Shown: positions 1-9,121, counted from the stretch's first letter. The stretch: 64,000 bases of DNA from Cellvibrio fontiphilus (GCF_035317345.1 NZ_JAYKTU010000001.1); one strand, 5' to 3'. A program made the numbers and translations. The notes: generated by a model not told the origin, from the sequence alone.

Positions 1-995
1 TGGCAGCTTTAACGCTTTCGCCGCTGCTAAACGCCGCCACCCCCAAGGCTGAAGTAAACCTCTACACCACACGCGAACCCGCGCTGATCGAGCCGCTGTT
101 GAAAGCATTTAGCGAGAGCAGCGGCATTAAAGTGAATACCCTGTTTTTAAAAGATGGCTTGGCCGAACGTGTCGCCAGCGAGGGCGAACGCTCGCCTGCC
201 GACCTGCTGATGGCGGTGGATTTTGGCAACCTGACCGATCTGGTTGATAAGGGCGTTACCCAGCCGCTGCAATCAGCGCTGCTGGAGAAAACTATCGCCG
301 CACCACTGCGCGATGCCAATGGCCACTGGTTTGCACTGTCCATGCGTGCACGCACGCTTTATGTATCCAAAGAACTGGATTTACCTGCCATCAGCTATGA
401 GCAATTGGCCGCGCCCGAATGGAAAGGCAAGGTGTGTATTCGCTCCGGCCAACACCCTTACAACACCGCACTCATCGCCCATATGATCGCCAAACACGGG
501 GAGGCCAAAGCCGAAACCTGGTTGCGCGGCCTTAAAGCCAACCTCGCCCAGCGCCCCGGTGGCGGTGACCGCGATGTGGCGCGCGATATTTTGGGTGGCC
601 TGTGTGATGTGGGGCTGGCCAACAGCTATTACCTCGGCCTGATGCGCAGTGGCGCGGGCGGCGCAGACCAACAAAAATGGGGCGATGGTATTAACGCCCT
701 GCTGCCGGTATTTAAAGACGGCGGCACCCATGTCAATGTGTCCGGCGCGGCGCTGGCCAAACATGCGCCCAATAAAGCCAATGCCATCAAACTCCTGGAG
801 TTTTTGGTATCGGCCGAGGCGCAGGCAATTTATGCCCAAGCGAACTACGAGTATCCGGTTAATGCGGTGGCGGCGCTCAATCCAATCATTGCGGCGCTGG
901 GTGAACTCAAGGTGGATCCAACCTCGCTCGCGGATATTTCCAAACACCGCAAGGCCGCCAGTCTGCTGGTGGATAAGGTCGGTTTTGACCTTTGA
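1..995 (+). CDS. fbpA: Ferric iron ABC transporter, periplasmic iron-binding protein (5' partial)
   Basis: Substrate-binding subunit of an FbpABC-type Fe3+ importer acting in the periplasm. The open frame runs from base 3 without a start, so the gene begins before the window. The first visible residues (AALTLSPLLNAATPKA) look like the end of a signal peptide, and the mature protein would begin near EVNLYTTREP. The adjacent tyrosines in LANSYYLGL are the typical iron ligands of FbpA/FutA proteins. fbpB follows after 24 bases and then fbpC, which supports the assignment. A different metal or thiamine-type ligand is possible but less likely because of the Tyr-Tyr pair. The promoter, and any Fur site, lies outside the window. 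Confidence 0.88.
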   Translation, partial: AALTLSPLLNAATPKAEVNLYTTREPALIEPLLKAFSESSGIKVNTLFLKDGLAERVASEGERSPADLLMAVDFGNLTDLVDKGVTQPLQSALLEKTIAAPLRDANGHWFALSMRARTLYVSKELDLPAISYEQLAAPEWKGKVCIRSGQHPYNTALIAHMIAKHGEAKAETWLRGLKANLAQRPGGGDRDVARDILGGLCDVGLANSYYLGLMRSGAGGADQQKWGDGINALLPVFKDGGTHVNVSGAALAKHAPNKANAIKLLEFLVSAEAQAIYAQANYEYPVNAVAALNPIIAALGELKVDPTSLADISKHRKAASLLVDKVGFDL

Positions 996-1019
996 TCCGC
1001 GCGCGTATCGACAAGCTAA

Positions 1020-2654
1020 ATGCGCCTTAACCCCGCTTGGTGGTTGGTATCCGGGCTGGTAGCACTGCTGGTGTTGCTGCCGGTGCTCAGTATCGCAGGC
1101 CACGCACTGCAAGGCTCGGGCGAACTCTGGCCGCACTTGCGCGCCTATGTGCTGCCCCAGGCATTGGCCCAAACCCTGCTGTTGCTGGCTGGCGTGGGCG
1201 CACTGGTGATCCTGCTCGGCACCGGCAGCGCCTGGCTGGTGACCGCTTATGAATTTCCCGGTCGCCGCCTGCTCAGCTGGGCACTGCTGCTACCGCTGGC
1301 GGTGCCGACTTATATAGTCGCCTATGTTTATCTGGATATTCTCCACCCGATTGGCGACCTGCAAACCTGGCTGCGCGAGTTGCTGGGTTATAGCAGCCCG
1401 CGCCAATTCCGCCTGCCGGATATCCGCTCCCTCGGGGGCTGTATCCTGCTGCTGGGCTTGGTGCTTTTCCCTTATGTTTACCTGCCCACGCGGGCGCTGT
1501 TTATGATGCAGGCGGCTGGTGTGCTGGATGCGGCCGCCAGCTTGGGAGTGGGGCCAGGGCGCCGCTTTTTCCGTATCGCCCTGCCACTGGCGCGCCCGGC
1601 AATTGCGGTGGGTGCCAGCCTTGCATTAATGGAAGCGATCAACGACATAGGCGCGGCTGAACTTCTGGGCGTTCGCACCCTGACCGTGTCGGTCTATTCC
1701 ACCTGGGTCAACCGCTCCAGTTTGGCAGGTGCCGCGCAAATTGCCCTGTTTATGCTGATGCTGGTGCTCAGCCTGATCGCCCTTGAGCGCTGGGCGCGGC
1801 GCCATAGCCACTACGCCAGCAGCGCGCGGCAGAACCGCACACTCACCCCGCGCCCTTTATCCAGCGCGGGTTGGCTGTTGGTGATAGTCGCCTGGCTCGC
1901 CGTTACGCTGGGCTTTTTGGTGCCTGCGGGTCATTTGCTGGCAGCGAGTGTGGAGCGCTGGAACGATGTGGGGCTGGATGCCAGTTTGCTGGATAAAACC
2001 CTGAATACCCTGACTTTCGCCAGCATCGCCACCCTGATGGCCGCGCTACTGGCCTTTGTGCTGGTATATAGCTCGCGCCTGGCACGCGCTGCGCCGGGCA
2101 TGCACTTGGTGGTGCGCATCGCCAGCCTGGGTTACGCGGTGCCCGGTACGGTATTGGCGATTGGCCTGCTCGGGCCACTGGGTTGGCTGGATGCAACACT
2201 CGATCATCAGGCGCAGCAGCTGTTTGGTATATCTACCGGATTACTTTTATCTGGCACAGGTGCTGCGCTGGTTTACGCCTATGTGGCGCGTTTTCTGGCG
2301 ATAGGCACCGGCAGTGTGGAGGCCGGTTTTGACAAGATTCCCTATTCACTCGACGATGCCGCCCGTTCACTGGGCACCGGTGCCAGCCAGCGCGCGCGGC
2401 GGATTCACTGGCCGCTGGCACGCCCGGCACTGGCCGCTGCGATGCTGCTGATTTTTGTCGATTGCATGAAAGAACTGCCCGCCAGCTTGCTGCTGCGTCC
2501 ACTCAATGTGGATACACTCGCCACCCATTTGTACGGCGAAGCCTCGCGCGGCAGCTACGAAAGCGGCGCGCTGGCGGCGCTGTTAATCCTGCTCGCCGGG
2601 GTGCTGCCCATCGTCTTGCTGTCGCGCTATGGCCTGAAACAGGCGTCCCACTAA
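1020..2654 (+). CDS. fbpB: Ferric iron ABC transporter, fused two-half permease
   Basis: Inner-membrane channel of the iron importer, 544 aa, with two homologous permease halves of about six helices each. Each half carries an EAA-type loop that docks the ATPase: DAAASLGVGPGRRFF with LPLARPA at about residues 165-195, and DDAARSLGTGASQ with WPLARPA at about 445-470. This double-length architecture is characteristic of FbpB/ThiP permeases. It lies 24 bases after fbpA. No clear Shine-Dalgarno precedes the ATG at 1020, so translation may depend on coupling to fbpA. The stop is followed one base later by the ATG of a 25-codon micro-ORF. Confidence 0.9.
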   Translation: MRLNPAWWLVSGLVALLVLLPVLSIAGHALQGSGELWPHLRAYVLPQALAQTLLLLAGVGALVILLGTGSAWLVTAYEFPGRRLLSWALLLPLAVPTYIVAYVYLDILHPIGDLQTWLRELLGYSSPRQFRLPDIRSLGGCILLLGLVLFPYVYLPTRALFMMQAAGVLDAAASLGVGPGRRFFRIALPLARPAIAVGASLALMEAINDIGAAELLGVRTLTVSVYSTWVNRSSLAGAAQIALFMLMLVLSLIALERWARRHSHYASSARQNRTLTPRPLSSAGWLLVIVAWLAVTLGFLVPAGHLLAASVERWNDVGLDASLLDKTLNTLTFASIATLMAALLAFVLVYSSRLARAAPGMHLVVRIASLGYAVPGTVLAIGLLGPLGWLDATLDHQAQQLFGISTGLLLSGTGAALVYAYVARFLAIGTGSVEAGFDKIPYSLDDAARSLGTGASQRARRIHWPLARPALAAAMLLIFVDCMKELPASLLLRPLNVDTLATHLYGEASRGSYESGALAALLILLAGVLPIVLLSRYGLKQASH

Positions 2655-2655
2655 C

Positions 2656-2733
2656 ATGACACTTGAACAATGTTTACGAACCGTGTTTATGAGCAGTGTT
2701 TATGAACAATCCTGTATGAGCCATTTTGTATGA
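2656..2733 (+). CDS. Possible 25-aa micro-ORF bridging fbpB and fbpC
   Basis: An open frame of 25 codons starts one base after the fbpB stop codon and ends in TGA at 2731-2733. That TGA overlaps the fbpC ATG (2730-2732) in the classic ATGA arrangement. The peptide is roughly MTLEQCLRTVF-MSSVYEQSC-MSHFV. The DNA carries repeated GT(T)TATGA words about 13-16 bases apart, giving several ATGs. The layout fits a translational-coupling leader that carries ribosomes from fbpB to fbpC. It could equally be a slippage-expanded spacer that happens to be open. I do not recognise the peptide. Confidence 0.35.
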   Translation: MTLEQCLRTVFMSSVYEQSCMSHFV

Positions 2734-3791
2734 GCAATGCCCATCACCTTAGTCTGAGTGGAATAGCGCACCAGTTTGGCGAGCACAGCGTGTTGCGGGA
2801 TATCCACCTGCAAGTCGGCCCGGGTGAAATTCTCTGTCTGGCCGGACCTTCCGGCTGTGGCAAAAGTACCTTGCTGCGCCTGATTGCCGGATTGGAGCAA
2901 TTGCAGACTGGCGAGATCCATCTGGACAACGAGCTTATCGCCAGCCCCGCACGCCAGCAGTTGCCGGAGCAGCGCGATATAGGGTTGGTGTTTCAGGATT
3001 TTGCGCTCTTTCCCCATCTATCACTGCTCGACAATGTCGCCTTCGGCCTGCATCAACTCCCCAAACCGGCGCGCGCGGCACGCGCACTGGCAATGCTGGA
3101 GCGGGTGGGCATGAGCGCACGCGCGCAGGATTTGCCCCATGTGCTCTCCGGTGGCCAGCAACAACGTATCGCACTGGCGCGCGCACTGGCACCACAACCG
3201 CGCCTGCTATTACTCGACGAACCCTTTTCCAATCTGGATGTGCGCCTGCGCCATCGCCTGCGCAGCGAGACCTTGCACCTGCTCAAGGCCAGCGGCACCA
3301 CCAGTATCATGGTCACCCACGACCCCGAAGAAGCTATGTTTATGGCCGACCGGATCGCGCTGATGCAAGAGGGAAAAGTACTGCAGATTGGCACACCGGG
3401 CGAGATCTATCACCACCCCGTCAGCCCCTTTGCGGCCGAGTTTTTTGGCGACATCAACCGCCTTGAAGCACAGGTCGAAGGGGGATTGGTTGCCTCTCCC
3501 TTTGGTGCAATCGCCGCATCGACCTTGGCCGAGGGAAGTCGTGCACAAATTCTGATCCGCCCCGAAGCGCTGCAACTCGCCCCCGCCAATAGCCCCGGTG
3601 CCCAAACCATGAGATTGCAAGAAGCCCATATGCTCGGCGCCACCAGCCTCGCCAGTGTGTGCATCAACCACCAGAGCCAGGAAGTGGAACTACAAATGCA
3701 ACTGCCCAGCCATCAACTGGCCGGGCTGGGGGATCAATTCTGGGTAACACTGGATAAGCGCGGTGTATTTGTGTTTGCCGCTGGGGATTAA
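2730..3791 (+). CDS. fbpC: Ferric iron ABC transporter, ATP-binding protein
   Basis: Cytoplasmic ATPase of the iron importer, 353 aa. Walker A GPSGCGKST is at 39-47, the signature LSGGQQQ at 140-146, Walker B LLLDEP at 161-166, and the switch histidine is in MVTHD near 199. A C-terminal TOBE-like segment follows (about 240-350), as in FbpC/PotA-type ATPases. The chosen ATG overlaps the stop of the upstream micro-ORF. The TAA at 3789-3791 overlaps the stop codon of the convergent pirin gene, with no room for a separate terminator. Confidence 0.9.
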   Translation: MSNAHHLSLSGIAHQFGEHSVLRDIHLQVGPGEILCLAGPSGCGKSTLLRLIAGLEQLQTGEIHLDNELIASPARQQLPEQRDIGLVFQDFALFPHLSLLDNVAFGLHQLPKPARAARALAMLERVGMSARAQDLPHVLSGGQQQRIALARALAPQPRLLLLDEPFSNLDVRLRHRLRSETLHLLKASGTTSIMVTHDPEEAMFMADRIALMQEGKVLQIGTPGEIYHHPVSPFAAEFFGDINRLEAQVEGGLVASPFGAIAASTLAEGSRAQILIRPEALQLAPANSPGAQTMRLQEAHMLGATSLASVCINHQSQEVELQMQLPSHQLAGLGDQFWVTLDKRGVFVFAAGD

Positions 3792-4480
3792 GGCAAATCA
3801 AACACTAACGCTTTTACTGCCTGCTGCTGGGCAACCATTTGCAAACGATTAACACCTTCGATTTTTGCGCCATCGCCCGGACCAAGGGTTTCACCTTCAA
3901 CCGCCAACTCACCGTTGATCAGGTGCACGTAGTATTTACGCCCGGTGACAGCCGGCAATTCAGCGCTGGTCCCGGCATCCAGCAGCAGTTGATACAAACG
4001 GGCATCCTGTTTAATCACCAAGCTGCCCGCTTCACCATCCGGGCTTACCGCGAGAGTCAGCCCCTGTTCACTGCCGAAGGCTTTTTGCTGGTAGCCGGGC
4101 GCTTTATCCTGCACATTGGGTTCAATCCAGATCTGCAAAAAATGTAGCGGCTTACTGGTAGATGGATTGAACTCGCTGTGACGAATACCGCTGCCGGCGG
4201 ACATCAGCTGGAATTCACCCGGCGGCAGAGTGGCAACATTGCCCTCACTATCTTTGTGGGCGATTTCGCCATCCAACACGTAACTGATAATTTCCATATT
4301 GCTATGGCCGTGGGTGGCAAAACCGCCGCCCGGCGCCACCCGGTCGTCGTTAATAACCCTTAGCGCGGAATAACCCATATGGCGCGGGTCGTAATAGCTG
4401 CCAAAGGAAAAACTATGCTTGCTATCGAGCCAGCCAAAGTTGGCTCCACCGCGCTCGTCACTGCGTCTGATACTGATCAT
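3788..4480 (-). CDS. Pirin family protein (bicupin)
   Basis: Cytosolic bicupin of the pirin/YhhW type, 230 aa. The N-terminal cupin keeps the metal-binding set: FATHGHSNMEI (His-x-His) and the later Glu/His region GSGIRHSEF. YhhW-type pirins can oxidise quercetin in vitro, but the physiological role is unclear. An upstream ATG at 4501 is in frame, but the one at 4480 has GGGAGG six bases before it and begins MISIRRSDERGG as in relatives, so 4480 is used. The gene converges on fbpC with overlapping stop codons. Confidence 0.85.
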   Translation of the reverse strand: MISIRRSDERGGANFGWLDSKHSFSFGSYYDPRHMGYSALRVINDDRVAPGGGFATHGHSNMEIISYVLDGEIAHKDSEGNVATLPPGEFQLMSAGSGIRHSEFNPSTSKPLHFLQIWIEPNVQDKAPGYQQKAFGSEQGLTLAVSPDGEAGSLVIKQDARLYQLLLDAGTSAELPAVTGRKYYVHLINGELAVEGETLGPGDGAKIEGVNRLQMVAQQQAVKALVFDLP

Positions 4481-4596
4481 AAATACCTCCCATGCCGGCA
4501 ATGCTGGTTACACCGCGCGGCTTTTCATGCGAATTTTATCGGTTTGGTGCGCCCCACCATTTGTAGAGCGCGTGGCCAATGCAACACCCGGCTCAC

Positions 4597-5031
4597 TCAA
4601 GCTCTGGCAATCAGGCGGTCAATACTTAAACGGCCAGCACCGGAAATTAGCAGCGAAACCGAACCCGCAAGCAGCGCCAAACCAAATTCATAGCCGTTGT
4701 TACTCATAAACAGGCCATTGCTGAAGTGGACGGTAAAAATCGCCACCAACATGGTCACCGCCAATACCAGTGCCGCCGGACGAACCAACAAACCGATAAT
4801 CAACGCCAGACCGCCAAAAAACTCTGCCGAGCCGGACAAGGCCGCCATTACAACCCCGGGGCCAAGGCCGATAGATTCCATCCACTGGCCAGTGCCTGCC
4901 AAACCGTAGCCACCAAACCAGCCAAACAATTTCTGCGCACCGTGGGCGGCAAAAATAATACCCAAAGGCAGGCGCAGGGCGAGGGCAGAGAATGAATCGT
5001 TGGTAACAATAACCTTATGAATTGCGCTCAT
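4597..5031 (-). CDS. DoxX family integral membrane protein
   Basis: Small inner-membrane protein of 144 aa with four predicted helices. The typical DoxX opening is present: RLPLGIIFAAHGAQKLFGWFGGYG at about residues 20-43, continued by GLALIIGLLVRPAALVLAVTM. DoxX proteins have been linked to thiol or oxidative stress responses in other bacteria; the role here is unknown. A good Shine-Dalgarno (GGAG) lies upstream of the ATG. It is followed on the same strand by pirin, 116 bases away, so the two may be co-transcribed. Confidence 0.85.
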   Translation of the reverse strand: MSAIHKVIVTNDSFSALALRLPLGIIFAAHGAQKLFGWFGGYGLAGTGQWMESIGLGPGVVMAALSGSAEFFGGLALIIGLLVRPAALVLAVTMLVAIFTVHFSNGLFMSNNGYEFGLALLAGSVSLLISGAGRLSIDRLIARA

Positions 5032-5184
5032 GATGAACTCCGGAAAAAGGGATGAACCTGTGTTTGGATCGACACAGATCTCTGCTGTCGCTCCAGTTGC
5101 AACCAGATTAAGGTTAAATAATTAGATTAAAAATAGCTAAAAACTGCTTATTATGATCTTATTTTTAGATGATTTTGGGTCAAA

Positions 5185-5622
5185 TCAAAACCATTGAAGA
5201 CTCAACCAGATCACCAAGGTATAGCGCAACGCCTTACCCAGTGCGACAAGGACGATGAAGTAGAGGAACCTGACCCGCATTACACCGGCCAACAGCGTGA
5301 GTGGATCGCCCACTACCGGCAACCAGGCAAACAACAGGGAATAAATGCCATAGCGCTGGAACTGCTGCTGCGCACGGGCCAATTGCGGCGAGGAAACGGG
5401 AAACCATTTTCGCTGCTGGAAGCGCAAGCATTGCCCCCCCAAATACCAATTGACACAAGAACCAAGGGTATTGCCGGTGGTAGCCGCCAGCCACAACCAG
5501 AAGGGCGAGTAACCCTGCTGCAATAGCGTGACTAACAAAGCTTCCGAAGACAGCGGAAAAAAAGTCGCGGCGATAAGTGCGGTAATAAATAAGCTGGCAT
5601 AAACCATCGCTGCACTAACCAT
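5185..5622 (-). CDS. YqaA/DedA-type membrane protein (VTT domain)
   Basis: Polytopic inner-membrane protein of 145 aa, resembling YqaA and the SNARE-associated/VTT (DedA) superfamily. The sequence shows FFPLSSEALLVTLLQQG near residue 20, a conserved TTGNTLGSCVNWYLGG around 48-63, and LPVVGDPLTLLAGVMR near 100-115. Family members are thought to be lipid scramblases or transporters; nothing here identifies a substrate. A second in-frame ATG lies five codons downstream, and neither start has a strong Shine-Dalgarno. Confidence 0.75.
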   Translation of the reverse strand: MVSAAMVYASLFITALIAATFFPLSSEALLVTLLQQGYSPFWLWLAATTGNTLGSCVNWYLGGQCLRFQQRKWFPVSSPQLARAQQQFQRYGIYSLLFAWLPVVGDPLTLLAGVMRVRFLYFIVLVALGKALRYTLVIWLSLQWF

Positions 5623-5651
5623 AAATGCACTGCACCAGCCTGAGGGAACTG

Positions 5652-6557
5652 TTAATTGGTATTGTTGCGAATCAACAGCACACGGCGCTGCGGGTCTTGC
5701 AACACCTCGCTGCCATATTTGAAATTGGGCATGCCAAGAAATAATTCATCAAATGAGCCATCGGCTTGCGCCAAATGCAAACCTCGCTCAATGCGCTCCG
5801 CCAGCGCCTGATTATTTTTGTTCACAAAAAAACAGTAGCGCACCGGGCGATCATACTTCAACAACAAATGTCCTTCCTCGATCAAGCCTAGTGCAGAGAA
5901 ATTAATAAGATCGCTTTGTATTTCATGCAGTCCGCGCGAAAAAAAATCAAACCGGTGTTTAGCAAGCATTTTAAACAGGCCGGCATAATTAGCGCCGTAA
6001 ACCAATGAAAAACCGTTGTCTTTAAGGATGATGCCATCGGTCCAATATGGGCCGGTGCCGGTTTTAAACTGGCGCAATTGGGCAAGGCTTTTAACACCCG
6101 AAAATTGCGGTTGTTTGTCGCGATGGATCAAGAGTGCGCGATAATTATTCAAGCCTTTTAATAAATCCACATCAATAACGCGCAGCTTTTCTGCACGTTC
6201 GCGTGTCACTGATGCCCACATAGCGTCTATGCCCGTGCCGGCAATTAACATCGCACGGTCGCGCTCAATACCGCCGCCATGATCGTGAAATGCCAATTCA
6301 AATTCGCCATCAGTGGCACGGGTTTTTTCCAATGCCAGGCGCAACAAATTGACGTAATAGTAGTAAGGCTCATTGGGCTTGGCGATACCGCTGCCAGGCA
6401 CCACTATCCTCAGTGACGCCGGACGTGATTGCGCAACAATTTCTGCAGCCAGTGCAGGCGCAACAAAAACTAAATTCGCCAGCAATAACACACTCACTAA
6501 ATAGCGAAGGCACTGGCTTTTAAAGCCAGCGCTCGCCGGTGAGTTGGTGATTGCCAT
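5652..6557 (-). CDS. Periplasmic type-2 binding-fold protein, function unassigned
   Basis: Secreted protein of 301 aa. The N-terminal signal peptide (about residues 1-38, ending near APALAAE) is followed by a fold resembling periplasmic solute-binding proteins: LRIVVPGSG, GIDAMWASVTRERAEKLRVI, GTGPYWTDGIILKDNGF. It lacks the strict amino-acid-binding signature of HisJ-type proteins, and no transporter genes lie nearby. The ATG at 6557 is preferred over a GTG at 6569 that sits three bases after the aroE stop. It is the last gene of the dprA-tsaC-hemF-aroE strand and is probably co-transcribed. It could be a sensor-domain-like binding protein rather than an importer subunit. Confidence 0.65.
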   Translation of the reverse strand: MAITNSPASAGFKSQCLRYLVSVLLLANLVFVAPALAAEIVAQSRPASLRIVVPGSGIAKPNEPYYYYVNLLRLALEKTRATDGEFELAFHDHGGGIERDRAMLIAGTGIDAMWASVTRERAEKLRVIDVDLLKGLNNYRALLIHRDKQPQFSGVKSLAQLRQFKTGTGPYWTDGIILKDNGFSLVYGANYAGLFKMLAKHRFDFFSRGLHEIQSDLINFSALGLIEEGHLLLKYDRPVRYCFFVNKNNQALAERIERGLHLAQADGSFDELFLGMPNFKYGSEVLQDPQRRVLLIRNNTN

Positions 6558-6572
6558 GGCCGCCAGCACGAT

Positions 6573-7403
6573 TTATTTTTTCTCGGCCAATTGCCGGCGC
6601 AAGGCAGTAATAACCGGAATAACTTCGGGGCGAATTTGTCGCCACAGATAAAAGGCCTCTGCCGCCTGTCCAATTAACATGCCCAAGCCATCAGCGACCT
6701 GTGCCGCGCCATGTTGTTTGGCCCAGGCTAAAAAAATAGTTGGCTCAGCGCCGTACATCATGTCGTAGCAACAGGCGTTGGCGGCAAGCAAATCATCTGG
6801 CAGTGGTGGCAGCTCACCTTGCATGCTTGCCGAGGTGCCGTTAATCACCAGGTCGAAATGATCACCCTGCAACTGTGCAAAACTTTTTGCACGTATATCG
6901 CCCAGGTCGAGAAAATTTTTCGCCAGCTCTTCCGCTTTTTCCGGAGTGCGATTGGCAATCACTACTTGCCCGGGTTTTTCCTCCAACAGCGGCTGCAAAA
7001 TACCACGCACGGCGCCACCGGCACCCAGAATCAACACACGCTTACCTTCCAATTCCCAACCGAGGTTGTGCATATCGTGAATCATGCCTATGCCGTCGGT
7101 GTTATCACCCAGGATGGTGCCATCGCTGAGTTTTGCCAGGGTATTAACGGCGCCGGCGCGCTCGGCACGCGTGGTGCGTTTTTGCGCAAAGGCAAACGCA
7201 TTTAATTTAAACGGCACGGTAATATTCAAACCTTTTCCACCTTGCGCAAAAAATTCCTGCGCCGCCAGTTCAAATTCGCCTTCATTCACTAACTGTTTGT
7301 TGTAGTGCATATCCTGTCCGGTTTGCTCGGCAAACTGGCGATGGATAACCGGAGATTTACTGTGATTAATCGGGTTGCCAAATACAGCGTATAAATCAGT
7401 CAT
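6573..7403 (-). CDS. aroE: Shikimate dehydrogenase (NADP+)
   Basis: Reduces 3-dehydroshikimate to shikimate with NADPH in aromatic amino acid synthesis. The 276 aa are close to the usual 272. Features visible: the N-terminal substrate half with GNPINHSKSP (residues 10-19) and NITVPFK, the GDNTDG motif near 100, the nucleotide-binding GAGGAVRG near 127, and the NADP-selecting NRTPEKAEEL near 150. Gene order (dprA, tsaC, hemF, aroE) matches Pseudomonas, although the qor gene found there between tsaC and hemF is absent. Confidence 0.95.
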   Translation of the reverse strand: MTDLYAVFGNPINHSKSPVIHRQFAEQTGQDMHYNKQLVNEGEFELAAQEFFAQGGKGLNITVPFKLNAFAFAQKRTTRAERAGAVNTLAKLSDGTILGDNTDGIGMIHDMHNLGWELEGKRVLILGAGGAVRGILQPLLEEKPGQVVIANRTPEKAEELAKNFLDLGDIRAKSFAQLQGDHFDLVINGTSASMQGELPPLPDDLLAANACCYDMMYGAEPTIFLAWAKQHGAAQVADGLGMLIGQAAEAFYLWRQIRPEVIPVITALRRQLAEKK

Positions 7404-7448
7404 GAGTTGTCCAAAAAATTATGCGATGGTTATCAAACTAGTTTATTT

Positions 7449-8384
7449 TTATTTCAACCAATCGCGATGGGGGAGAAACTTTTCATAGAGTTCCGCTTCA
7501 GCACTACCGGCTTCCGGTTGCCAGTTGTATTCCCAGCGCACCAGTGGAGGCAGCGACATTAAAATGGATTCAGTGCGTCCGCCGGTTTGTAATCCAAATA
7601 AAGTACCGCGGTCATAGACCAGATTAAATTCCACATAACGACCACGACGATAGAGTTGGAAATTGCGCTCGCGTTCCGTAAAGGGTTGATGTTTACGTGC
7701 ATTTACAATCGGTAAATAGGCGGGTAAATAGCTGTCGCCCACGGCGCGCATTACATCAAAACTGTGTGCAAAACTCTCGTGATTGTAGTCGTCAAAAAAT
7801 AGCCCACCCACACCACGCGCTTCACCGCGATGTTTGAGAAAAAAGTAATCGTCGCACCACTTTTTGAATTTGGGGTAGAGCTGCTCGCCGAGTGGGTCGC
7901 AGGCGTTTTTGGCAGTGTGATGCCAGTGTTTAACATCGCTTTCGTTACCGTAGTATGGCGTTAAATCGTAACCACCACCAAACCACCATACAGGTTCGGC
8001 GCCCTCTTTTTCAGCGATAAAAAAGCGCACATTCGCATGACTGGTCGGCACGTAGGGGTTGTGCGGATGAATCACCAGCGACACCCCCATGGCTTCAAAG
8101 GCGCGACCCGCAAGCTCGGGGCGATGCGCTGTGGCCGACGCGGGCATTTGGGTGCCGTACACATGGGAGAAATTTACCCCACCTTTTTCAATCACCCTGC
8201 CGTTAGTAATTACCCGCGAGCGACCACCACCGCCCTCGGCTCTATCCCAGCTGTCTTCGATAAAATCGGCACCACCATCCTCGGCGGCAAGTGCAGCGCA
8301 AATGCGGTCTTGCAGATCCAATAGATAGGCTCTAACAGCCGCCTTGTCGGGGCCAGGTGTTTGGCTTATGGGGGAGTGACTCAT
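7449..8384 (-). CDS. hemF: Oxygen-dependent coproporphyrinogen III oxidase
   Basis: Aerobic haem pathway enzyme that oxidatively decarboxylates coproporphyrinogen III to protoporphyrinogen IX. The 311 aa are slightly longer than the 299 of E. coli. Conserved blocks are visible: EGGGGRSRVI near 50, GGVNFSHVYG near 68, the histidine-rich HPHNPYVPTSHANVRFF near 105-121, WWFGGGYDLTPYYG near 133, and GVGGLFFDDYN near 193. A Shine-Dalgarno (GAGGA) lies six bases before the ATG. It is followed by aroE after 45 bases. Confidence 0.96.
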   Translation of the reverse strand: MSHSPISQTPGPDKAAVRAYLLDLQDRICAALAAEDGGADFIEDSWDRAEGGGGRSRVITNGRVIEKGGVNFSHVYGTQMPASATAHRPELAGRAFEAMGVSLVIHPHNPYVPTSHANVRFFIAEKEGAEPVWWFGGGYDLTPYYGNESDVKHWHHTAKNACDPLGEQLYPKFKKWCDDYFFLKHRGEARGVGGLFFDDYNHESFAHSFDVMRAVGDSYLPAYLPIVNARKHQPFTERERNFQLYRRGRYVEFNLVYDRGTLFGLQTGGRTESILMSLPPLVRWEYNWQPEAGSAEAELYEKFLPHRDWLK

Positions 8385-8551
8385 AGAGATCCTCGCAAAA
8401 TGGAGCGACTGGCACAGGCGCGGCGCGGGCAGTCGACGCTAAAAACGACAGGTTCAGCGGGCGCAAACCCAGGGGGCCCGCCATTCTACGCGCTAGCGCA
8501 TAAAAGTGGGCGGAGCTTGCCGCTCATTTGCACTGAAGGGGCATTTTTGGA

Positions 8552-9121
8552 CTAACTGGGACGAACAATATCGCCTGTTAACAAATCGCGAATTTCGGAT
8601 GGGTTTTTACGTTTACCTACCGTACCGGTAGTAATAGCCGCCAATTGGCTGCCAAAATAGCGATGCACCTGATGAACATCCCGCGCCGGTTCACGGCCTT
8701 GCGGGTTACAAGAGGTGGAAACAATCGGGCCACCAAACGCACGCGACAGGCCGGCAGCGACCGGATGATCGGTCACCCGCAAAGCCACACTGGTGAAGTT
8801 TCCGCTGATCCAGTAAGGCACCAAACCATTATTGGGCACCAACCAGGTAACGGGGCCGGGCCAGGTATTCTTCAACTTTTGACGCTGCAGGTCATTGAGA
8901 TGATCGATAAAGGGGGCAAACATTTGGATATTTGCCGCTAGCAATATCAAACCCTTTTGTACCGGCCGATCTTTCAAGGCAAGCAACTCAGAAACAGCCA
9001 ACTCATCAAACGGATTACAGCCCAACCCCCATACAGCCTCGGTCGGATAAGCAACAACACCGCCCAAGCGCATTTGGCGAGCAGCGAATTGAATACGGGG
9101 CTGGCGCGACCAATCGAGCAT
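8552..9121 (-). CDS. tsaC: Threonylcarbamoyl-AMP synthase (YrdC/RimN type)
   Basis: Makes threonylcarbamoyl-AMP from threonine, bicarbonate and ATP for t6A37 modification of ANN-decoding tRNAs. The frame is open to a TTG at 9202, but the internal ATG at 9121 gives 189 aa and the expected start, with GGVVAYPTEAVWGLGCNPFDE about 20 residues in. Also visible are KDRPVQKGLILL and the RVTDHP and STSCNPQG motifs of the YrdC fold. It lies 87 bases downstream of dprA on the same strand, the usual pairing in Pseudomonas-type genomes. Confidence 0.92.
   Translation of the reverse strand: MLDWSRQPRIQFAARQMRLGGVVAYPTEAVWGLGCNPFDELAVSELLALKDRPVQKGLILLAANIQMFAPFIDHLNDLQRQKLKNTWPGPVTWLVPNNGLVPYWISGNFTSVALRVTDHPVAAGLSRAFGGPIVSTSCNPQGREPARDVHQVHRYFGSQLAAITTGTVGKRKNPSEIRDLLTGDIVRPS

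Noticed and set aside
381..1172. Long open frame (263 codons) on the minus strand opposite fbpA
   Set aside because: Antisense shadow of fbpA; no family motif, while the plus strand shows the FbpA Tyr-Tyr motif and operon context.
8489..8500. GCGCTAGCGC palindrome between hemF and tsaC
   Set aside because: Short and GC-rich in a GC-rich gap; no partner site seen.
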